Shown piece after piece: positions 10,448 through 21,701 of a stretch of 41,284 bases of DNA; position 1 is the first letter of the stretch; every line of letters starts with the position of its first letter. Source of the stretch: an uncultured Clostridia bacterium (GTDB lineage: Bacteria > Bacillota > Clostridia > Oscillospirales > Ruminococcaceae). The stretch lies in the NCBI GenBank assembly GCA_946617595.1, contig CAMOKN010000172.1, positions 1 to 41,284 on the forward strand, read 5' to 3'. The notes under the pieces were generated by a model. That model was given only the letters and a program-made list of their open reading frames with translations, did not search any database and was not told the origin of the DNA. The position numbers and the translations under genes were made by a program.

Positions 10448-10506
10448 ATTGTCCATATATTTAAGAGCATTGTCCATTGAAGTCAGGCCGATAATGGGTA
10501 TATAAT
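10448..10506 (+). promoter_or_regulatory. Activator-type promoter of the GH43/transport operon: two ATTGTCCAT direct repeats upstream of and abutting the -35; -10 TATAAT
   Basis: ATTGTCCAT at 10448-10456 and 10469-10477 (21-bp phase); -35 TTGAAG 10477-10482; 18-bp spacer; TATAAT 10501-10506. Confidence 0.7.
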
Positions 10507-10564
10507 TATTACAGCGTAAATACATCGGTCAGAGTTTTTCGTCAAAAAGCAAAGGAGTTGTAAT

Positions 10565-12175
10565 ATGAGAAGTTCGTTGATCAAAATATCGGCAGCTGTT
10601 CTGGCAGTTGTCATTACAATTTCCGGATGCAGCGGACAAAAACAGACAACATCTGACGAGCAGACACAGGTGCAGACGGAGGCGGCTGAGGTGGACAGGG
10701 ACTACGATTTTACAGTAAGCTACGACGGTATAAAAAAAGGCAATGTGTCATCAGGCGCATCGGTCCATGATCCTTCCATATTAAAAGCGAACGGAAAATA
10801 TTACATCTACGGTTCTCATATGTCCTGTGCAGCGTGCGATGATCTGAAAACATGGAGATTCGTCGCGGACGGCTATCGTAAGTCAAATACCGTTTACGGT
10901 CAGATCTACGATGTTTATGACGAAGCATTCGCCTATGCCGGAAGTCCGGAGAGCCTGATACCCACCGACAACGCAAAACAGGGCGGAGAGCACGTATGGG
11001 CTCCCGATGTCATATACAATAAGGCTATGGGAAAGTACGTAATGTACTACTGCACCACATCTACATGGAATGCTTCAAACCTCTGCTACGGCATATCCGA
11101 CAGCCCCGAAGGTCCTTTTGAATGGCAGGGAGCGCTCATATACTCGGGCTATGATGCCGAGACAATAAAAGGTACAGATGTTCTGGACTATGTTGATGAA
11201 GACTACGCATTAAGTACATATATAAAAGGAAGAGAATACAGATTCGAGGATTACCCGAATGCGATAGATCCTGCCGTATTCTATGACGCAGACGGAAGAA
11301 TGTGGATGGTGTACGGCTCGTGGAGCGGCGGGATCTTCCTGCTCGAACTTGACGAAAAGACCGGAAAGGTCATTCACCCGGCAGCAGATCCGGACAACAG
11401 CGTTGATCCGTACTACGGCAAAAGACTGCTTGGCGGCGGTCATAACTCGATCGAAGGTCCGTATATACTCTGGGACGAGGAGAGCGGATATTATTACCTG
11501 TTCGTCTCCTATGGCGGACTTAACCGCGACGGCGGATATCAGATAAGAGTGTTCCGCAGCGAGACGCCCGACGGGGACTATGTCGATATGAACGGAAAAA
11601 AGCCGGAAAAGGGACTGAACCACGCTTACTTCGGACTTAAACTTTCCGGAAACTATATGCTTCCGAGCCTGACAAAAGCATATATGGCGACCGGACATAA
11701 TTCCGCTCTCGCAGATGACGACGGCAGAAAATTCATAGTCTATCATACACGCTTTGACGACGGGACAGAAAGACATTCGCCCCGTGTCCATCAGTTCATA
11801 GTGAACGAAGAGGGCTGGCCGTGTATGCTGCCGTATCAGACACAGGGCGAGAAAGTTTCGGCTGACGGATATACGATGCAGGAGACTGCCGGACGTTACT
11901 ACTTTATAGATCAGGGAATGAAGATCGACGGAAAGATCGCTGAACCTGTGATACTCTATCTTAACGATGACGGTACCGCAAAGACCGAAAAGTCCTCCGG
12001 AACATGGGAAATGAAAACAGGCTCTTATTATATGAACCTGACACTCGGAGACAAGACTTACAGCGGAGTGTTCTGCAAAATGCCGGACGAGGCAGGGACC
12101 GAAGTTATGACATTCTCGGCTGTCGGAAACGATGAGAGCGTATGGGGAGTAAAGTACATTGAAGCGGGAAAGTAA
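10565..12175 (+). CDS. Secreted lipoprotein GH43, arabinan endo-1,5-alpha-L-arabinosidase-like with C-terminal beta-domain
   Basis: Lipoprotein signal ITISGCSGQ; GH43 motifs HDPSILKANGKYYIYGSH, AIDPAVFYDADGRMWMVYGSW, SIEGPYILW; C-terminal region like two-domain bacterial endo-arabinanases. Confidence 0.88.
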   Translation: MRSSLIKISAAVLAVVITISGCSGQKQTTSDEQTQVQTEAAEVDRDYDFTVSYDGIKKGNVSSGASVHDPSILKANGKYYIYGSHMSCAACDDLKTWRFVADGYRKSNTVYGQIYDVYDEAFAYAGSPESLIPTDNAKQGGEHVWAPDVIYNKAMGKYVMYYCTTSTWNASNLCYGISDSPEGPFEWQGALIYSGYDAETIKGTDVLDYVDEDYALSTYIKGREYRFEDYPNAIDPAVFYDADGRMWMVYGSWSGGIFLLELDEKTGKVIHPAADPDNSVDPYYGKRLLGGGHNSIEGPYILWDEESGYYYLFVSYGGLNRDGGYQIRVFRSETPDGDYVDMNGKKPEKGLNHAYFGLKLSGNYMLPSLTKAYMATGHNSALADDDGRKFIVYHTRFDDGTERHSPRVHQFIVNEEGWPCMLPYQTQGEKVSADGYTMQETAGRYYFIDQGMKIDGKIAEPVILYLNDDGTAKTEKSSGTWEMKTGSYYMNLTLGDKTYSGVFCKMPDEAGTEVMTFSAVGNDESVWGVKYIEAGK

Positions 12176-12461
12176 GAAAAAACCGCCGAGAGAAGGATTC
12201 AGGCGGAGAAAAAATTCCTACTATGAAGGAATGACAAAAAAGCAGATAGCCGTCGATACCGCAAAGACCGCGGCACGATGGCTCCTCATCACAGTATTCC
12301 TGTTCGGGTACTGGATAGCGATGCTTCTGCTTTTGTCTATGATATTTATAAATGTGTGGAAGGTCACACTTACTGAGCTTCTGATAATCGCGTGCATTCT
12401 CGGCAGTCTAAGCTCACTCGTTTATGCCTATGTGCTGGTGCACAGAAAATTTTATTATTAA
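12159..12461 (+). CDS. Small basic two-TM membrane protein, unknown function
   Basis: TTG start overlapping the GH43 end by 17 nt; two hydrophobic segments (WLLITVFLFGYWIAMLLLLSMIF; LTELLIIACILGSLSSLVYAYVL). Confidence 0.65.
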   Translation: MKRESKKKPPREGFRRRKNSYYEGMTKKQIAVDTAKTAARWLLITVFLFGYWIAMLLLLSMIFINVWKVTLTELLIIACILGSLSSLVYAYVLVHRKFYY

Positions 12462-12468
12462 ATCGTAA

Positions 12469-12502
12469 GGGCATACCTCACACAGATCGTGCGGTATTAC
12501 CC
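12469..12502 (+). repeat. Intercistronic hairpin in the leader of the large SBP gene
   Basis: GGG-c-ATACC ... GGTAT-ta-CCC, just upstream of the RBS/ATG at 12528. Confidence 0.4.
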
Positions 12503-12527
12503 GAATTCAACGGTCAGGGAGAAAAGT

Positions 12528-15497
12528 ATGAACAGGAAGAAGACGATAAAACATCTTTCAAAGGCATTGACTGCACTGTTTTTGTTATCGTTTACAGGTA
12601 TGGCTGTTCCGATGAGCCCGGTCACCGCTTCGGCGGCATCAGATACCGGTTCTGTTTCCTCGTCCGTATATGACAAACAGTTCGTAAGCGAGCGTATCTC
12701 AAACAATTACAGCAAGGTAAGCTCCGGTTACAGCGCAAAGGAATACTCAGGCGAGGACATCGCGTTCAATTTCACAGACAGCAGCAGCTCAGCCGTGACA
12801 AACGAAACACGCGGCTACGCAGGAGCAGATACCGCTGCCGATCTTCACGCTCCCGATATTGCCGGACTGAAGATCTCAGTCCCGGAAACCGCACTTTATG
12901 CAATACGATTTGATTATATATCTTACGATGATTCGGTGCTTCCGGTCGAATTTTCAATGTCACTCGACAACGAGGGAAACTTCCCCTTCTACGAGTGCCG
13001 CAACATAAAGCTGCGTTCAGACTGGGTGCTCAAACCCGAAAAGGCTTATGACAGATATAACGATGAAGTCGTGACCGTTCCGGATAAGTCCGTAAAATGG
13101 CAGAGCACATATTTCACAGACAGCAGCGGCAGACATTCGGCACCTTTCCTTATCGAACTCGACGAAGGTGAGCATGACCTGTTCTTTACTGTCAAGAGCG
13201 GAAATTTCCTTCTCGGCGCGGTAACTCTCACAGCGCCCGAAAAGATACCCGAATACAAAGAAACTCATACAGCCGACGGCAATGCGCTGATCACCGTTGA
13301 GGGCGAGAAATATCTGTATGCGAACGAGTCATCGATACACGCGGTTGCAGAATTCGACCCCGGCGTTTCTCCCTATAAGGTGACCGATTCGGAACTGAAC
13401 ACCATAGACCCAGCATCATTCGATACAGCCGGCCAGTCCCTCTCATACAGCTTCACAGCAGACACTGCCGGATATTATTACATAGCAATGAATTACAGCC
13501 AGTCCGACAAGACGGATTTTCCCGTTTTCGTGGACGTGCGTGTAGATGATAAGATACCCGATTCAGCGTTTGCGGCATCTCAGATGGCATACAGCACCGG
13601 CTACAGGATATACACACTCTCCGACAATGACGGAAAAAAGCTTTCAGTGTATCTTGAACCCGGCGAGCACACAGTCTCCTTCACCATAACGCTGGATCCG
13701 ATATGCTATATCCTCGAATCGGTCGAAGAGATAATGGCAGGCGTGAACGATCTCGCGCTGGAGATAACAAAGGTCGCGGGAACAAATTCCGACAAATACA
13801 GAGACCTTTCACTTTCGCGCTATATCCCTGATCTTGATGTCACACTCAGAGGCTACGCCGATGAGCTCACCGAACTCGAAGCAAGCGCCAGACGCTACAC
13901 CGGCGGCGGCAATGTCGCGGTGATGTCCTCAATGCTCATCGCGGCGAACCAGCTCCGCTCGCTTGCCGACAAGCCCGACGAGATACCCTACCGTATCGCA
14001 GAGCTTTCGTCAAGCACAAACTCCGTCAACCAGTATCTTGCAAATACCATAGACTCTCTTCTCCAGAACGGGCTTGCGATAGATCGTATCTGGATCTATC
14101 AGGAAGGCGCAAAGCTCCCGGATCCGCCGGGATTCTTCGAGACGGTATGGAAGGCGATAGAACGCTTCGTCGCATCGTTCTTCGATCAGTCGTATTCGGC
14201 ATCAAACGTTGACCGCGATCACCTTCAGGTATGGGTGAACCGTTCGAGCCAGTATGTGCAGGTAATGCAGAAGATGATCGACGAATATTTCACTCCCGCG
14301 AGCGGCATAGCTGTGGATATAAGCATAATGCCGGATCAGTACAAGCTCGTGCTTGCAAATTCTTCCGGAAACGCTCCCGATGTTGCGACCGGAATAAACT
14401 ACACGATACCGTACGAGCTCGCAATACGAGGCGCACTTGTGGATATGGCACAGTATCCGGATTTTCAGCAGACCGCGTCACCCTATGAACCGGGCTTCTT
14501 CCTTACCGGAACTATCGGACAGTCCGTATATTCGATGCCGGAAACAATGAATTTCTGGGTGCTCGTTTACCGTACAGATGTCCTCGAAAAGCTCGGACTT
14601 GAAGTGCCCGACACAATACAGGACGTAATAGATATGCTTCCCGAACTCCAGATGCGCGGACTGAACTTCTACTATCCTACCGCCGGCATGAGAGCTATGC
14701 GAAACTTTCACGGCACTACCCCGCTGATCGTTCAGAGCGGCGGAGCGCTGTACTCCGGACTTGCACAGGACGGTACCACTCTCGGAAGCGAAGCATCGGT
14801 AAAGGGCTTTACTACACTCACCGACCTGTTCACCGTATATGATATGCCGGTGGATATCGACAACTTCTACCAGCATTTCAGAAACGGCGATATACCGATA
14901 GGTATATGCGATTACGGAACATACAACCTTATCAGCAACGCTGCGCCTGAGCTTGCCGGCTCATGGGACATCTCGATAGTTCCCGGGCTTGAACAGGAAG
15001 ACGGAAGCATTGCGAGAAACACCTGCGGCTGTGCGGAATCTACTGTCATTTTCAAAAGCAGTACCGAACGTGAAGCAAAGGCGTGGGAATTTATAAAATG
15101 GTGGTCCTCCACTCCGATCCAGGCTGAATTCGGTCAGACTATGCAGATAACTTACGGTGACGAATATCTGTGGACTACCGCTAATGTCGAAGCCTTTGAG
15201 CGTCTCCCGCTTGACAGCTCACACAAGGCAGTAATACTTGAATTTGCCAAAAACGTTATAGATGTAGCGCGTGTTCCGGGAACATATATGCTTGAACGTG
15301 AGATAAGCAATGCTTTCAACTCCGTAGTGGTTGACGGAAAGAGCGCTCAGACACGTATAGACGAAGCTGTGAAGGTAATAGACCGTGAGATGAAGCGAAA
15401 GCTTGAAGAATTCGGATATATCGACAGCGAGGGCAATACCCTGAAAGAATACGTGATCCCGGATATCAACAGTATCATGCCGATACTCGGAAGATAA
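12528..15497 (+). CDS. Large modular extracellular solute-binding protein (two N-terminal beta-sandwich/CBM-like modules, helical linker, family-1-type SBP domain)
   Basis: ATG at 12528 (track ORF starts upstream at 12489) followed by signal peptide [39 protein letters not shown]-terminal SBP features ([34 protein letters not shown]). Confidence 0.88.
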   Translation: MNRKKTIKHLSKALTALFLLSFTGMAVPMSPVTASAASDTGSVSSSVYDKQFVSERISNNYSKVSSGYSAKEYSGEDIAFNFTDSSSSAVTNETRGYAGADTAADLHAPDIAGLKISVPETALYAIRFDYISYDDSVLPVEFSMSLDNEGNFPFYECRNIKLRSDWVLKPEKAYDRYNDEVVTVPDKSVKWQSTYFTDSSGRHSAPFLIELDEGEHDLFFTVKSGNFLLGAVTLTAPEKIPEYKETHTADGNALITVEGEKYLYANESSIHAVAEFDPGVSPYKVTDSELNTIDPASFDTAGQSLSYSFTADTAGYYYIAMNYSQSDKTDFPVFVDVRVDDKIPDSAFAASQMAYSTGYRIYTLSDNDGKKLSVYLEPGEHTVSFTITLDPICYILESVEEIMAGVNDLALEITKVAGTNSDKYRDLSLSRYIPDLDVTLRGYADELTELEASARRYTGGGNVAVMSSMLIAANQLRSLADKPDEIPYRIAELSSSTNSVNQYLANTIDSLLQNGLAIDRIWIYQEGAKLPDPPGFFETVWKAIERFVASFFDQSYSASNVDRDHLQVWVNRSSQYVQVMQKMIDEYFTPASGIAVDISIMPDQYKLVLANSSGNAPDVATGINYTIPYELAIRGALVDMAQYPDFQQTASPYEPGFFLTGTIGQSVYSMPETMNFWVLVYRTDVLEKLGLEVPDTIQDVIDMLPELQMRGLNFYYPTAGMRAMRNFHGTTPLIVQSGGALYSGLAQDGTTLGSEASVKGFTTLTDLFTVYDMPVDIDNFYQHFRNGDIPIGICDYGTYNLISNAAPELAGSWDISIVPGLEQEDGSIARNTCGCAESTVIFKSSTEREAKAWEFIKWWSSTPIQAEFGQTMQITYGDEYLWTTANVEAFERLPLDSSHKAVILEFAKNVIDVARVPGTYMLEREISNAFNSVVVDGKSAQTRIDEAVKVIDREMKRKLEEFGYIDSEGNTLKEYVIPDINSIMPILGR

Positions 15498-15517
15498 AAC
15501 AAGGAGGTGCTTGTTTA

Positions 15518-16519
15518 ATGGAAACACAGGCGAATACCGCCGCGGTCCCCGCAAAGCCTGCGGTGAAGCGCAGAAAAAACAAGATCTCCCGCCGTGAGAA
15601 CAACTGGCGCGGCTGGCTGTTCATCGGTCCGTATGCGCTGATATTCACGATATTCATTCTTGTTCCGGTAGTTCTGGCAATAATACTTTCATTTACAAAT
15701 TTCAACGCTATCGAGTTTCCGAAGTTCGTAGGATTTCTCAATTATATCACTATCCTTACGAACGATGCGGAATTTATGAAATATGTCCTGCCGAATACTG
15801 TAATTTATGCTGTTGTTGTCGGTATCGGCGGTTATATTCTTTCCTTCATTCTCGCGTGGGCTTTGTGCAACCTCACAAAGCCCGTGCGAACCGTTTTCGC
15901 ACTGATACTCTATTCTCCGAGCATGACCACCGGTGTCGCTATGACCGTTCTGTGGAAGGTAATATTCTCCGGCGATCAGGCGGGACTCCTGAACAGCTGG
16001 CTCATGGAACTCGGAGTTATAACAGAACCTGTACTGTGGCTGACGGATTCAAGATTCCTGCTACCGATAGTAATTATAATCGGACTCTGGTCTTCTATGG
16101 GAATAGGGTTCCTGAGTATGATCGCAGGTATTCTCAATACTGACGCTTCACTGTATGAGGCGGCTGCAATAGACGGAATAACCAATCGTTTTCAGGAAAT
16201 GGTGTACATAACGATACCTCAGATGAAGCCGCAGATGCTGTTTGCAGCAGTCATGGCGATAGTCGGAGCTTTCCAGAACGGCATGATAAGCTCAATGCTT
16301 GTCGGAAATCCGTCTCCCGGCTACGCTTCGCAGCTGCTTGTGAACCACATCGAGGACTACGGCTTTCTGCGGTACGAGATGGGATACGCGGCGGCAATAT
16401 CGGTAGTCCTGCTGCTGATAGTACAGCTGTTCAGCAAGGGCGCGAACGCTCTGCTTACCGATAAGGACCCCTACGGAAAAGCAAAGGTGTCTAAGCCGGA
16501 AAGGAGAACGATAAGATGA
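15518..16519 (+). CDS. ABC sugar permease (MalF-like)
   Basis: TMs and permease loop [38 protein letters not shown]. Confidence 0.93.
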   Translation: METQANTAAVPAKPAVKRRKNKISRRENNWRGWLFIGPYALIFTIFILVPVVLAIILSFTNFNAIEFPKFVGFLNYITILTNDAEFMKYVLPNTVIYAVVVGIGGYILSFILAWALCNLTKPVRTVFALILYSPSMTTGVAMTVLWKVIFSGDQAGLLNSWLMELGVITEPVLWLTDSRFLLPIVIIIGLWSSMGIGFLSMIAGILNTDASLYEAAAIDGITNRFQEMVYITIPQMKPQMLFAAVMAIVGAFQNGMISSMLVGNPSPGYASQLLVNHIEDYGFLRYEMGYAAAISVVLLLIVQLFSKGANALLTDKDPYGKAKVSKPERRTIR

Positions 16520-17379
16520 AGGGCAGAAAAATTAATCCGAAAAGATTTGAGATAGGTCAGCTCAAGATAATCCTTCTTATCCTTCCGCTGGTCATATTCA
16601 TGGGTATGCCTATCGTCTTTATCATTAACCATGCTTTCAAGCCTATGGAAGAGCTGTTCGCCTTCCCGCCGACATTCTTTGTAAAGAACCCTACCTTTGA
16701 GAATTTCAGCAAACTCATAAAATTCTCCGACAGCAGCGGCATACCGCTGAGCAGATATCTGTTCAACAGCCTTATCGTAACGGTTGTGACCGTTGGACTC
16801 GCACTGCTGCTGACCACAATGTCCGCATTCGCTCTTGCTAAGATAAAATTCAAGGGCCGCAATATGCTTACACGCATAAACCAGATAGCGATCATGTTCG
16901 TGAGCACGGCTGTGCTCATACCGAGATATCTTGTTATCTGCAAGCTCGGACTTATCGACAATCTGCTTGCCCACATACTTCCGCTTGTGGCAATGCCGGT
17001 AGCGCTCTTCCTCGTAAAACAGTTCGTCGAGCAGGTACCGGATTCACTGCTTGAAGCCGCGTACATGGACGGTGCGACCGACCTTGACATTTATCTGAAA
17101 GTTATAATGCCCATGATAAGGCCGGCAGTTGCGACCGCCGCTATACTCGTCTTCCAGCAGGTGTGGACGAATATGGAAACTTCAAGTTACTTTTTCAGTG
17201 ATGACAGCATGAAGACGCTGACTTTCTACATGAATACCCTTGTGAACGCAAACAACACTGTTGCAGGACAGGGTATGGCGGCAGCAGCTTCACTGATAAT
17301 GTTCCTGCCTAACCTCATTCTGTTTATAATCCTTCAGAACAAGGTAATGAACACTATGGCAAATTCAGGTATCAAATAA
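16516..17379 (+). CDS. ABC sugar permease (MalG-like)
   Basis: ATGA overlap with the preceding gene; [27 protein letters not shown] loop. Confidence 0.93.
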   Translation: MKGRKINPKRFEIGQLKIILLILPLVIFMGMPIVFIINHAFKPMEELFAFPPTFFVKNPTFENFSKLIKFSDSSGIPLSRYLFNSLIVTVVTVGLALLLTTMSAFALAKIKFKGRNMLTRINQIAIMFVSTAVLIPRYLVICKLGLIDNLLAHILPLVAMPVALFLVKQFVEQVPDSLLEAAYMDGATDLDIYLKVIMPMIRPAVATAAILVFQQVWTNMETSSYFFSDDSMKTLTFYMNTLVNANNTVAGQGMAAAASLIMFLPNLILFIILQNKVMNTMANSGIK

Positions 17380-17396
17380 GAATTGGGGGAAAGAAG

Positions 17397-19445
17397 ATGC
17401 AAAAGCTGAAACGCCTTGCCGCGGCTCTGCTGACAGCAGTCATAACGTGTATAGTGCTGTCGGTATCCGCGTTTGCAGATACCCCTTATGTGACGTACAC
17501 GATAAACGGATACGGTCAGATACGTCCTACGCAGACCGCCTATCTGGCACATTCTACCGTCACAAAATTCGATGATACCGCACTGGCATCACCGAGCGAT
17601 ATCTGTCTGGCTGATGACGGACTTTTATATATCGCGGATTCGGGAAACCGCAGGATAGTTGTGGGTACCGCAGAGGGCGAGCTTGTCAGAGTGATAGGAG
17701 AAGGGACACTTAAAAATCCGCGCGGAGTGTTCGTAACAAAAGACGGGAGCGTTTATGTCGCAGACCGCGACGCAGGAAGGATATTCGTATTCGGAAGCGA
17801 CGGAGAACTTACCGGCGAGTATGCAAAACCTTCAAGTCCGCTGTACGGTGACGAGGTAAGCTTTCTCCCGATAAAGATAGTCGTGAATGATGCGGGAATA
17901 ATGTTCGTGGTGTGCGAATCAAACACAAACGGTATCGTTGAGATATCGCCCACCGACGGAGGAACATTCCTCGGATATTTCGGAACGAACTACGCTTCGG
18001 TAAGTCTCACCACAATAATTTACAGAGCGATCCTCACCGAAGAGCAGCGTGCAAAAATGGTGAGCAATATCCCGGCTACCCCCACAAACCTGTCAATAGA
18101 CGAAAAGGGACTCATATACACCGTTACACGCGGCAACAAGGACGATACGCTCAAACGTCTTAACATCGCCGGAACAAACATGATCCACAATACCGACGGA
18201 ACTTATGCGGATACCCCGACATCTGTCGCCGCCGGCAACCACGACAACGTATATGTCGCGGATCAGCAGGGTTATATATTCGAGTACAACAACGAGGGCG
18301 AGATGATCTTCGTGTTCGGCGGACCGGACGACGGCTCTCAGCGTGTGGGACTTTCCACAATGGTAAGCGGTATCGCCGTTGACAAGCAGGACAGGATATA
18401 TGTTCTCGATTCGGATAAGGCACAGATACAGATATACCAGCCGACAGAATTTACGGATCTGCTGCATAATGCGCTGTACCTTTACTCTAAGGGACGCTAT
18501 ACAGAAGCAAAGCAGCCGCTCACCGAGATCCTGAAGATGAACTCCATGTTCGATTATGCGAACAAGGCTATGGGTCGCTGCTATTTCCGTGAAGAGAACT
18601 ACAGCGAGGCAATGAGATATGCAAGACTCGCAAAAGATCATTCAGGCTATTCAGATGCTTACTGGGAAATACGAAATGTCTGGCTGAAAAACAACATAAT
18701 CACAGTGATACTTGTCATCGTGCTGCTTGTAGTTGTGATAAAAGTTCTGAAAGTCCTTGACAAGAAAAAACAGATACTTGCAAAACCGAAGCAGTTTTTC
18801 GGCAGGCTGCGTGAGAACCGCTTCATAGATAATTTCTGCTACTCATTCAGATTTATGAAGAAACCTGCGGACACCGCCTACGGTATCGCCGCTGAAGGCA
18901 GAGAGGGCTGGCTGATGCCTTCGCTGCTGCTGCTGATCTTCATAGTTGAGTTCGTAATAAGCAAATATACCTGCGGATTTCTTATGAAGACCGTTATGGA
19001 CGGCAGATATGAGATACTCAGCGACATAGGCGCAATAATCGCCGTTGTAATCGCGGTGACAGCCTGCACATATCTCGTCTGCACAATAAACGAGGGCGAA
19101 GGCACAGTAAAGAAGATATACACTTCTATATGCTACAGCCTGACACCCTACATAGTGTTCATGCCGCTCATCTACATACTGTCGCACATACTCACGAACA
19201 ATGAGATTTTCCTGACGACGATGCTGTCTGTGCTTACATACGGCTGGATCGCTGTGATAGCATTCATAGGACTGAAGGAGGTCAACAACTTCACATTCTG
19301 GCAGACAGTAAAGGTGATACTGCTTACATTATTTGCGGCACTGATACTTGCGCTTCTGATATTCATAATCTATGTTCTCTGGGCTCAGGTATTCGGATTC
19401 ATAGGAGCGCTCATAGGCGAGGGGGTGTACAGACTTGGATACTAA
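17397..19445 (+). CDS. Membrane protein: extracytoplasmic NHL beta-propeller, TPR-like segment and C-terminal Yip1-like multi-TM domain
   Basis: Signal peptide; NHL-like repeats (SPSDICLADDGLLYIADSGNRRIVV; NPRGVFVTKDGSVYVADRDAGRIFVF; VSGIAVDKQDRIYVLDSDKAQIQIY); TPR-like LYSKGRYTEAKQPLTEIL; then several TMs. Confidence 0.8.
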   Translation: MQKLKRLAAALLTAVITCIVLSVSAFADTPYVTYTINGYGQIRPTQTAYLAHSTVTKFDDTALASPSDICLADDGLLYIADSGNRRIVVGTAEGELVRVIGEGTLKNPRGVFVTKDGSVYVADRDAGRIFVFGSDGELTGEYAKPSSPLYGDEVSFLPIKIVVNDAGIMFVVCESNTNGIVEISPTDGGTFLGYFGTNYASVSLTTIIYRAILTEEQRAKMVSNIPATPTNLSIDEKGLIYTVTRGNKDDTLKRLNIAGTNMIHNTDGTYADTPTSVAAGNHDNVYVADQQGYIFEYNNEGEMIFVFGGPDDGSQRVGLSTMVSGIAVDKQDRIYVLDSDKAQIQIYQPTEFTDLLHNALYLYSKGRYTEAKQPLTEILKMNSMFDYANKAMGRCYFREENYSEAMRYARLAKDHSGYSDAYWEIRNVWLKNNIITVILVIVLLVVVIKVLKVLDKKKQILAKPKQFFGRLRENRFIDNFCYSFRFMKKPADTAYGIAAEGREGWLMPSLLLLIFIVEFVISKYTCGFLMKTVMDGRYEILSDIGAIIAVVIAVTACTYLVCTINEGEGTVKKIYTSICYSLTPYIVFMPLIYILSHILTNNEIFLTTMLSVLTYGWIAVIAFIGLKEVNNFTFWQTVKVILLTLFAALILALLIFIIYVLWAQVFGFIGALIGEGVYRLGY

Positions 19446-21699
19446 AAGACCAAAATGGCTTATCCCCGTTATCATCGGAGCAGCAGCACTCATCGTTATC
19501 GGCGTTGTACTCGCAATAATAATCATCTCAGGGGCTGAGACGGATATTGTGAAGGGTACTCACTCACATTCTGAACCCATACCCGCCCTCGGCGCAAAAG
19601 TCGAAGCACGCGACGGATTCGTGCAGGTCGCCGAAAGCGATACCTACAAGCTGTACTACTACGAACCGCAGTTCTCGATAAGACTTGAGAACAAGAAGAC
19701 CGGTGCAGTCCTCGATTCGACAGTAAGCGATGAAAAGGACGACGGCAAGAACAACGCAAGCTGGACCGGATATATGAAGAGCGGCATCGTTATTAACGCG
19801 ATAATCGGAACGCTCAACACATATCAGGTAGATGTGAACACAGTTGCGAACGAGATCGAAACATATTACACCGATAACGGCATCTACGCGAAAATAAGCT
19901 TCAAGGGCAACTACCAGTTCGATCTCGGTGTTGAAATAAGTCTCAAAGGAGACGACCTTATTGTCCGTGTACCGGACGAATCAATAAAGGAAAACAAGGA
20001 AGGCACCTACATAAGTACAGTCAGCCTGTTCCCTTTCCTCGGATATACTTATCTGGACGAACAGGACGGATATATGCTCGTACCTGACGGAAACGGCGCG
20101 CTCATATACCTTGACAATAAAGAAGGTCGTTACACCACCGGATTTTCGGGACTCATCTACGGCATAGACGACGGAATGACAAACCACACAGCAGTCTCAA
20201 CACTGTGGGAACGCTTTGAAACTGTCACATCATCGAACAATGTGATCGCTCCGGTATTCGGTATCGCTCACCTTGATGACAAACTCGCATACCTCGGCAT
20301 AGTTGAGTCGGGAGATGAGCGGTGCAGCATCGAGGTAGTACCAAACGGCGTTATGGTCGATTATAACAGATGCTTTTCAAAATTCCTGCTCAGAGATATA
20401 TATGTCCAGCCGCTGAATCAGTCCAATTCAGGAACAGTTCCGTCGGTCGAGCAGGACAGAATGCACTCAGATCTCACAGTTCGCTACCGCCTGCTTTCGG
20501 AAGAAAATGCCGACTATTCGGGAATGGCAAACTCCTACCGCAGCTACCTGCTTGACAGCGGAAAGCTGGTTAAGAGCGATACAAGCTACAAAACACGTGT
20601 TGATTTTCTCGGCACGGACCGTGAAGCGTTTCTTATGGGTACCACGGCAGTTACCATGACCACAGCGGATCAGGCAGGAAATATACTTGACGAGCTCCGC
20701 GGACTCGGAGTGAACAATATACTGTCGGTCTATAAGGGCTGGCAGAACGGCGGAATATATGATGTTCCCATAAATTCACTCAGCGCCGACGGAAATATCG
20801 GCGGAAACTCCGCACTGAAAAACCTGATAAAAAAACAGGCAGAATCCGGAAATTCCGTATATCTCTATGATGACGCACTTTCCGTGAACGCAGACACACA
20901 TTCCACCACATACAATGTAATGAAAATGGTGAACAAGAGAACATTCAAAAATGAAACTCACGGACAGGTATTTGACACATTCTACTATCTTATGCCCGGA
21001 CGCAGCAGCAGTGACCTTGCTCACCTGACAAGAGATCTCACCTCAGCCGATGTCGCTAATATCGCGCTTTCCGGCATTACAGAAAAGCTGTTCTCGTACA
21101 GTTCGAAAGGTTCGTACTACACACGCACCGACACTATGGATATCTACGAGGATGCGGTCAGTGCGGCAAGCGAAGAATGCAGCGTTCTGCTCGAAACGCC
21201 GAACGCATATCTCTGGAAATACGCTGACGCTATGCTGGATATGCCGCTCAGCTCCTCCGATTATCTGTATCTTGACTGCGAGATACCGTTCATGTCAATG
21301 GTATTCAAGGGGATAATCCCTACATATTCAGAATATGTGAACTTTGAAGCAAACAAGAAGGAGAATTTCCTGCGAATGGCAGAAGCGGGAATGTACCCGT
21401 CGTTCTACCTTTCAGCCGAGGATTCATCAAAGCTCATATACACAAATTCAAGCAATCTGTATTCACTTGAATACACATCATACCGCGATACGATAGTTGA
21501 ATATGACAAGGCGCTCCGTGAACTTTCCGGAAAAATCGGGGATTCATGCATCATATCGCATGAGATCGCCGACAGCGGACTTGTGAAGGTCACTTATGAC
21601 AACGGAGTTATCGTCTATATCAACTACACCGGCTCGGAGCTGACCGACGGCGGTATATCCGTGGGAGCTCTCTCTTACACCGTAAAGGGGGGTGAGTGA
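19435..21699 (+). CDS. Membrane-anchored DUF5696-like protein, probable (beta/alpha)-barrel glycosidase-like fold
   Basis: TTG start overlapping the previous gene by 11 nt; N-terminal TM; FPFLGYTYLDEQDGYMLVPDGNGALIYL and barrel-like GVNNILSVYKGWQNGGIYD / DLTSADVANIALSGI. Family assignment is from memory. Confidence 0.65.
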   Translation: MDTKRPKWLIPVIIGAAALIVIGVVLAIIIISGAETDIVKGTHSHSEPIPALGAKVEARDGFVQVAESDTYKLYYYEPQFSIRLENKKTGAVLDSTVSDEKDDGKNNASWTGYMKSGIVINAIIGTLNTYQVDVNTVANEIETYYTDNGIYAKISFKGNYQFDLGVEISLKGDDLIVRVPDESIKENKEGTYISTVSLFPFLGYTYLDEQDGYMLVPDGNGALIYLDNKEGRYTTGFSGLIYGIDDGMTNHTAVSTLWERFETVTSSNNVIAPVFGIAHLDDKLAYLGIVESGDERCSIEVVPNGVMVDYNRCFSKFLLRDIYVQPLNQSNSGTVPSVEQDRMHSDLTVRYRLLSEENADYSGMANSYRSYLLDSGKLVKSDTSYKTRVDFLGTDREAFLMGTTAVTMTTADQAGNILDELRGLGVNNILSVYKGWQNGGIYDVPINSLSADGNIGGNSALKNLIKKQAESGNSVYLYDDALSVNADTHSTTYNVMKMVNKRTFKNETHGQVFDTFYYLMPGRSSSDLAHLTRDLTSADVANIALSGITEKLFSYSSKGSYYTRTDTMDIYEDAVSAASEECSVLLETPNAYLWKYADAMLDMPLSSSDYLYLDCEIPFMSMVFKGIIPTYSEYVNFEANKKENFLRMAEAGMYPSFYLSAEDSSKLIYTNSSNLYSLEYTSYRDTIVEYDKALRELSGKIGDSCIISHEIADSGLVKVTYDNGVIVYINYTGSELTDGGISVGALSYTVKGGE

Positions 21700-21701
21700 C
21701 C

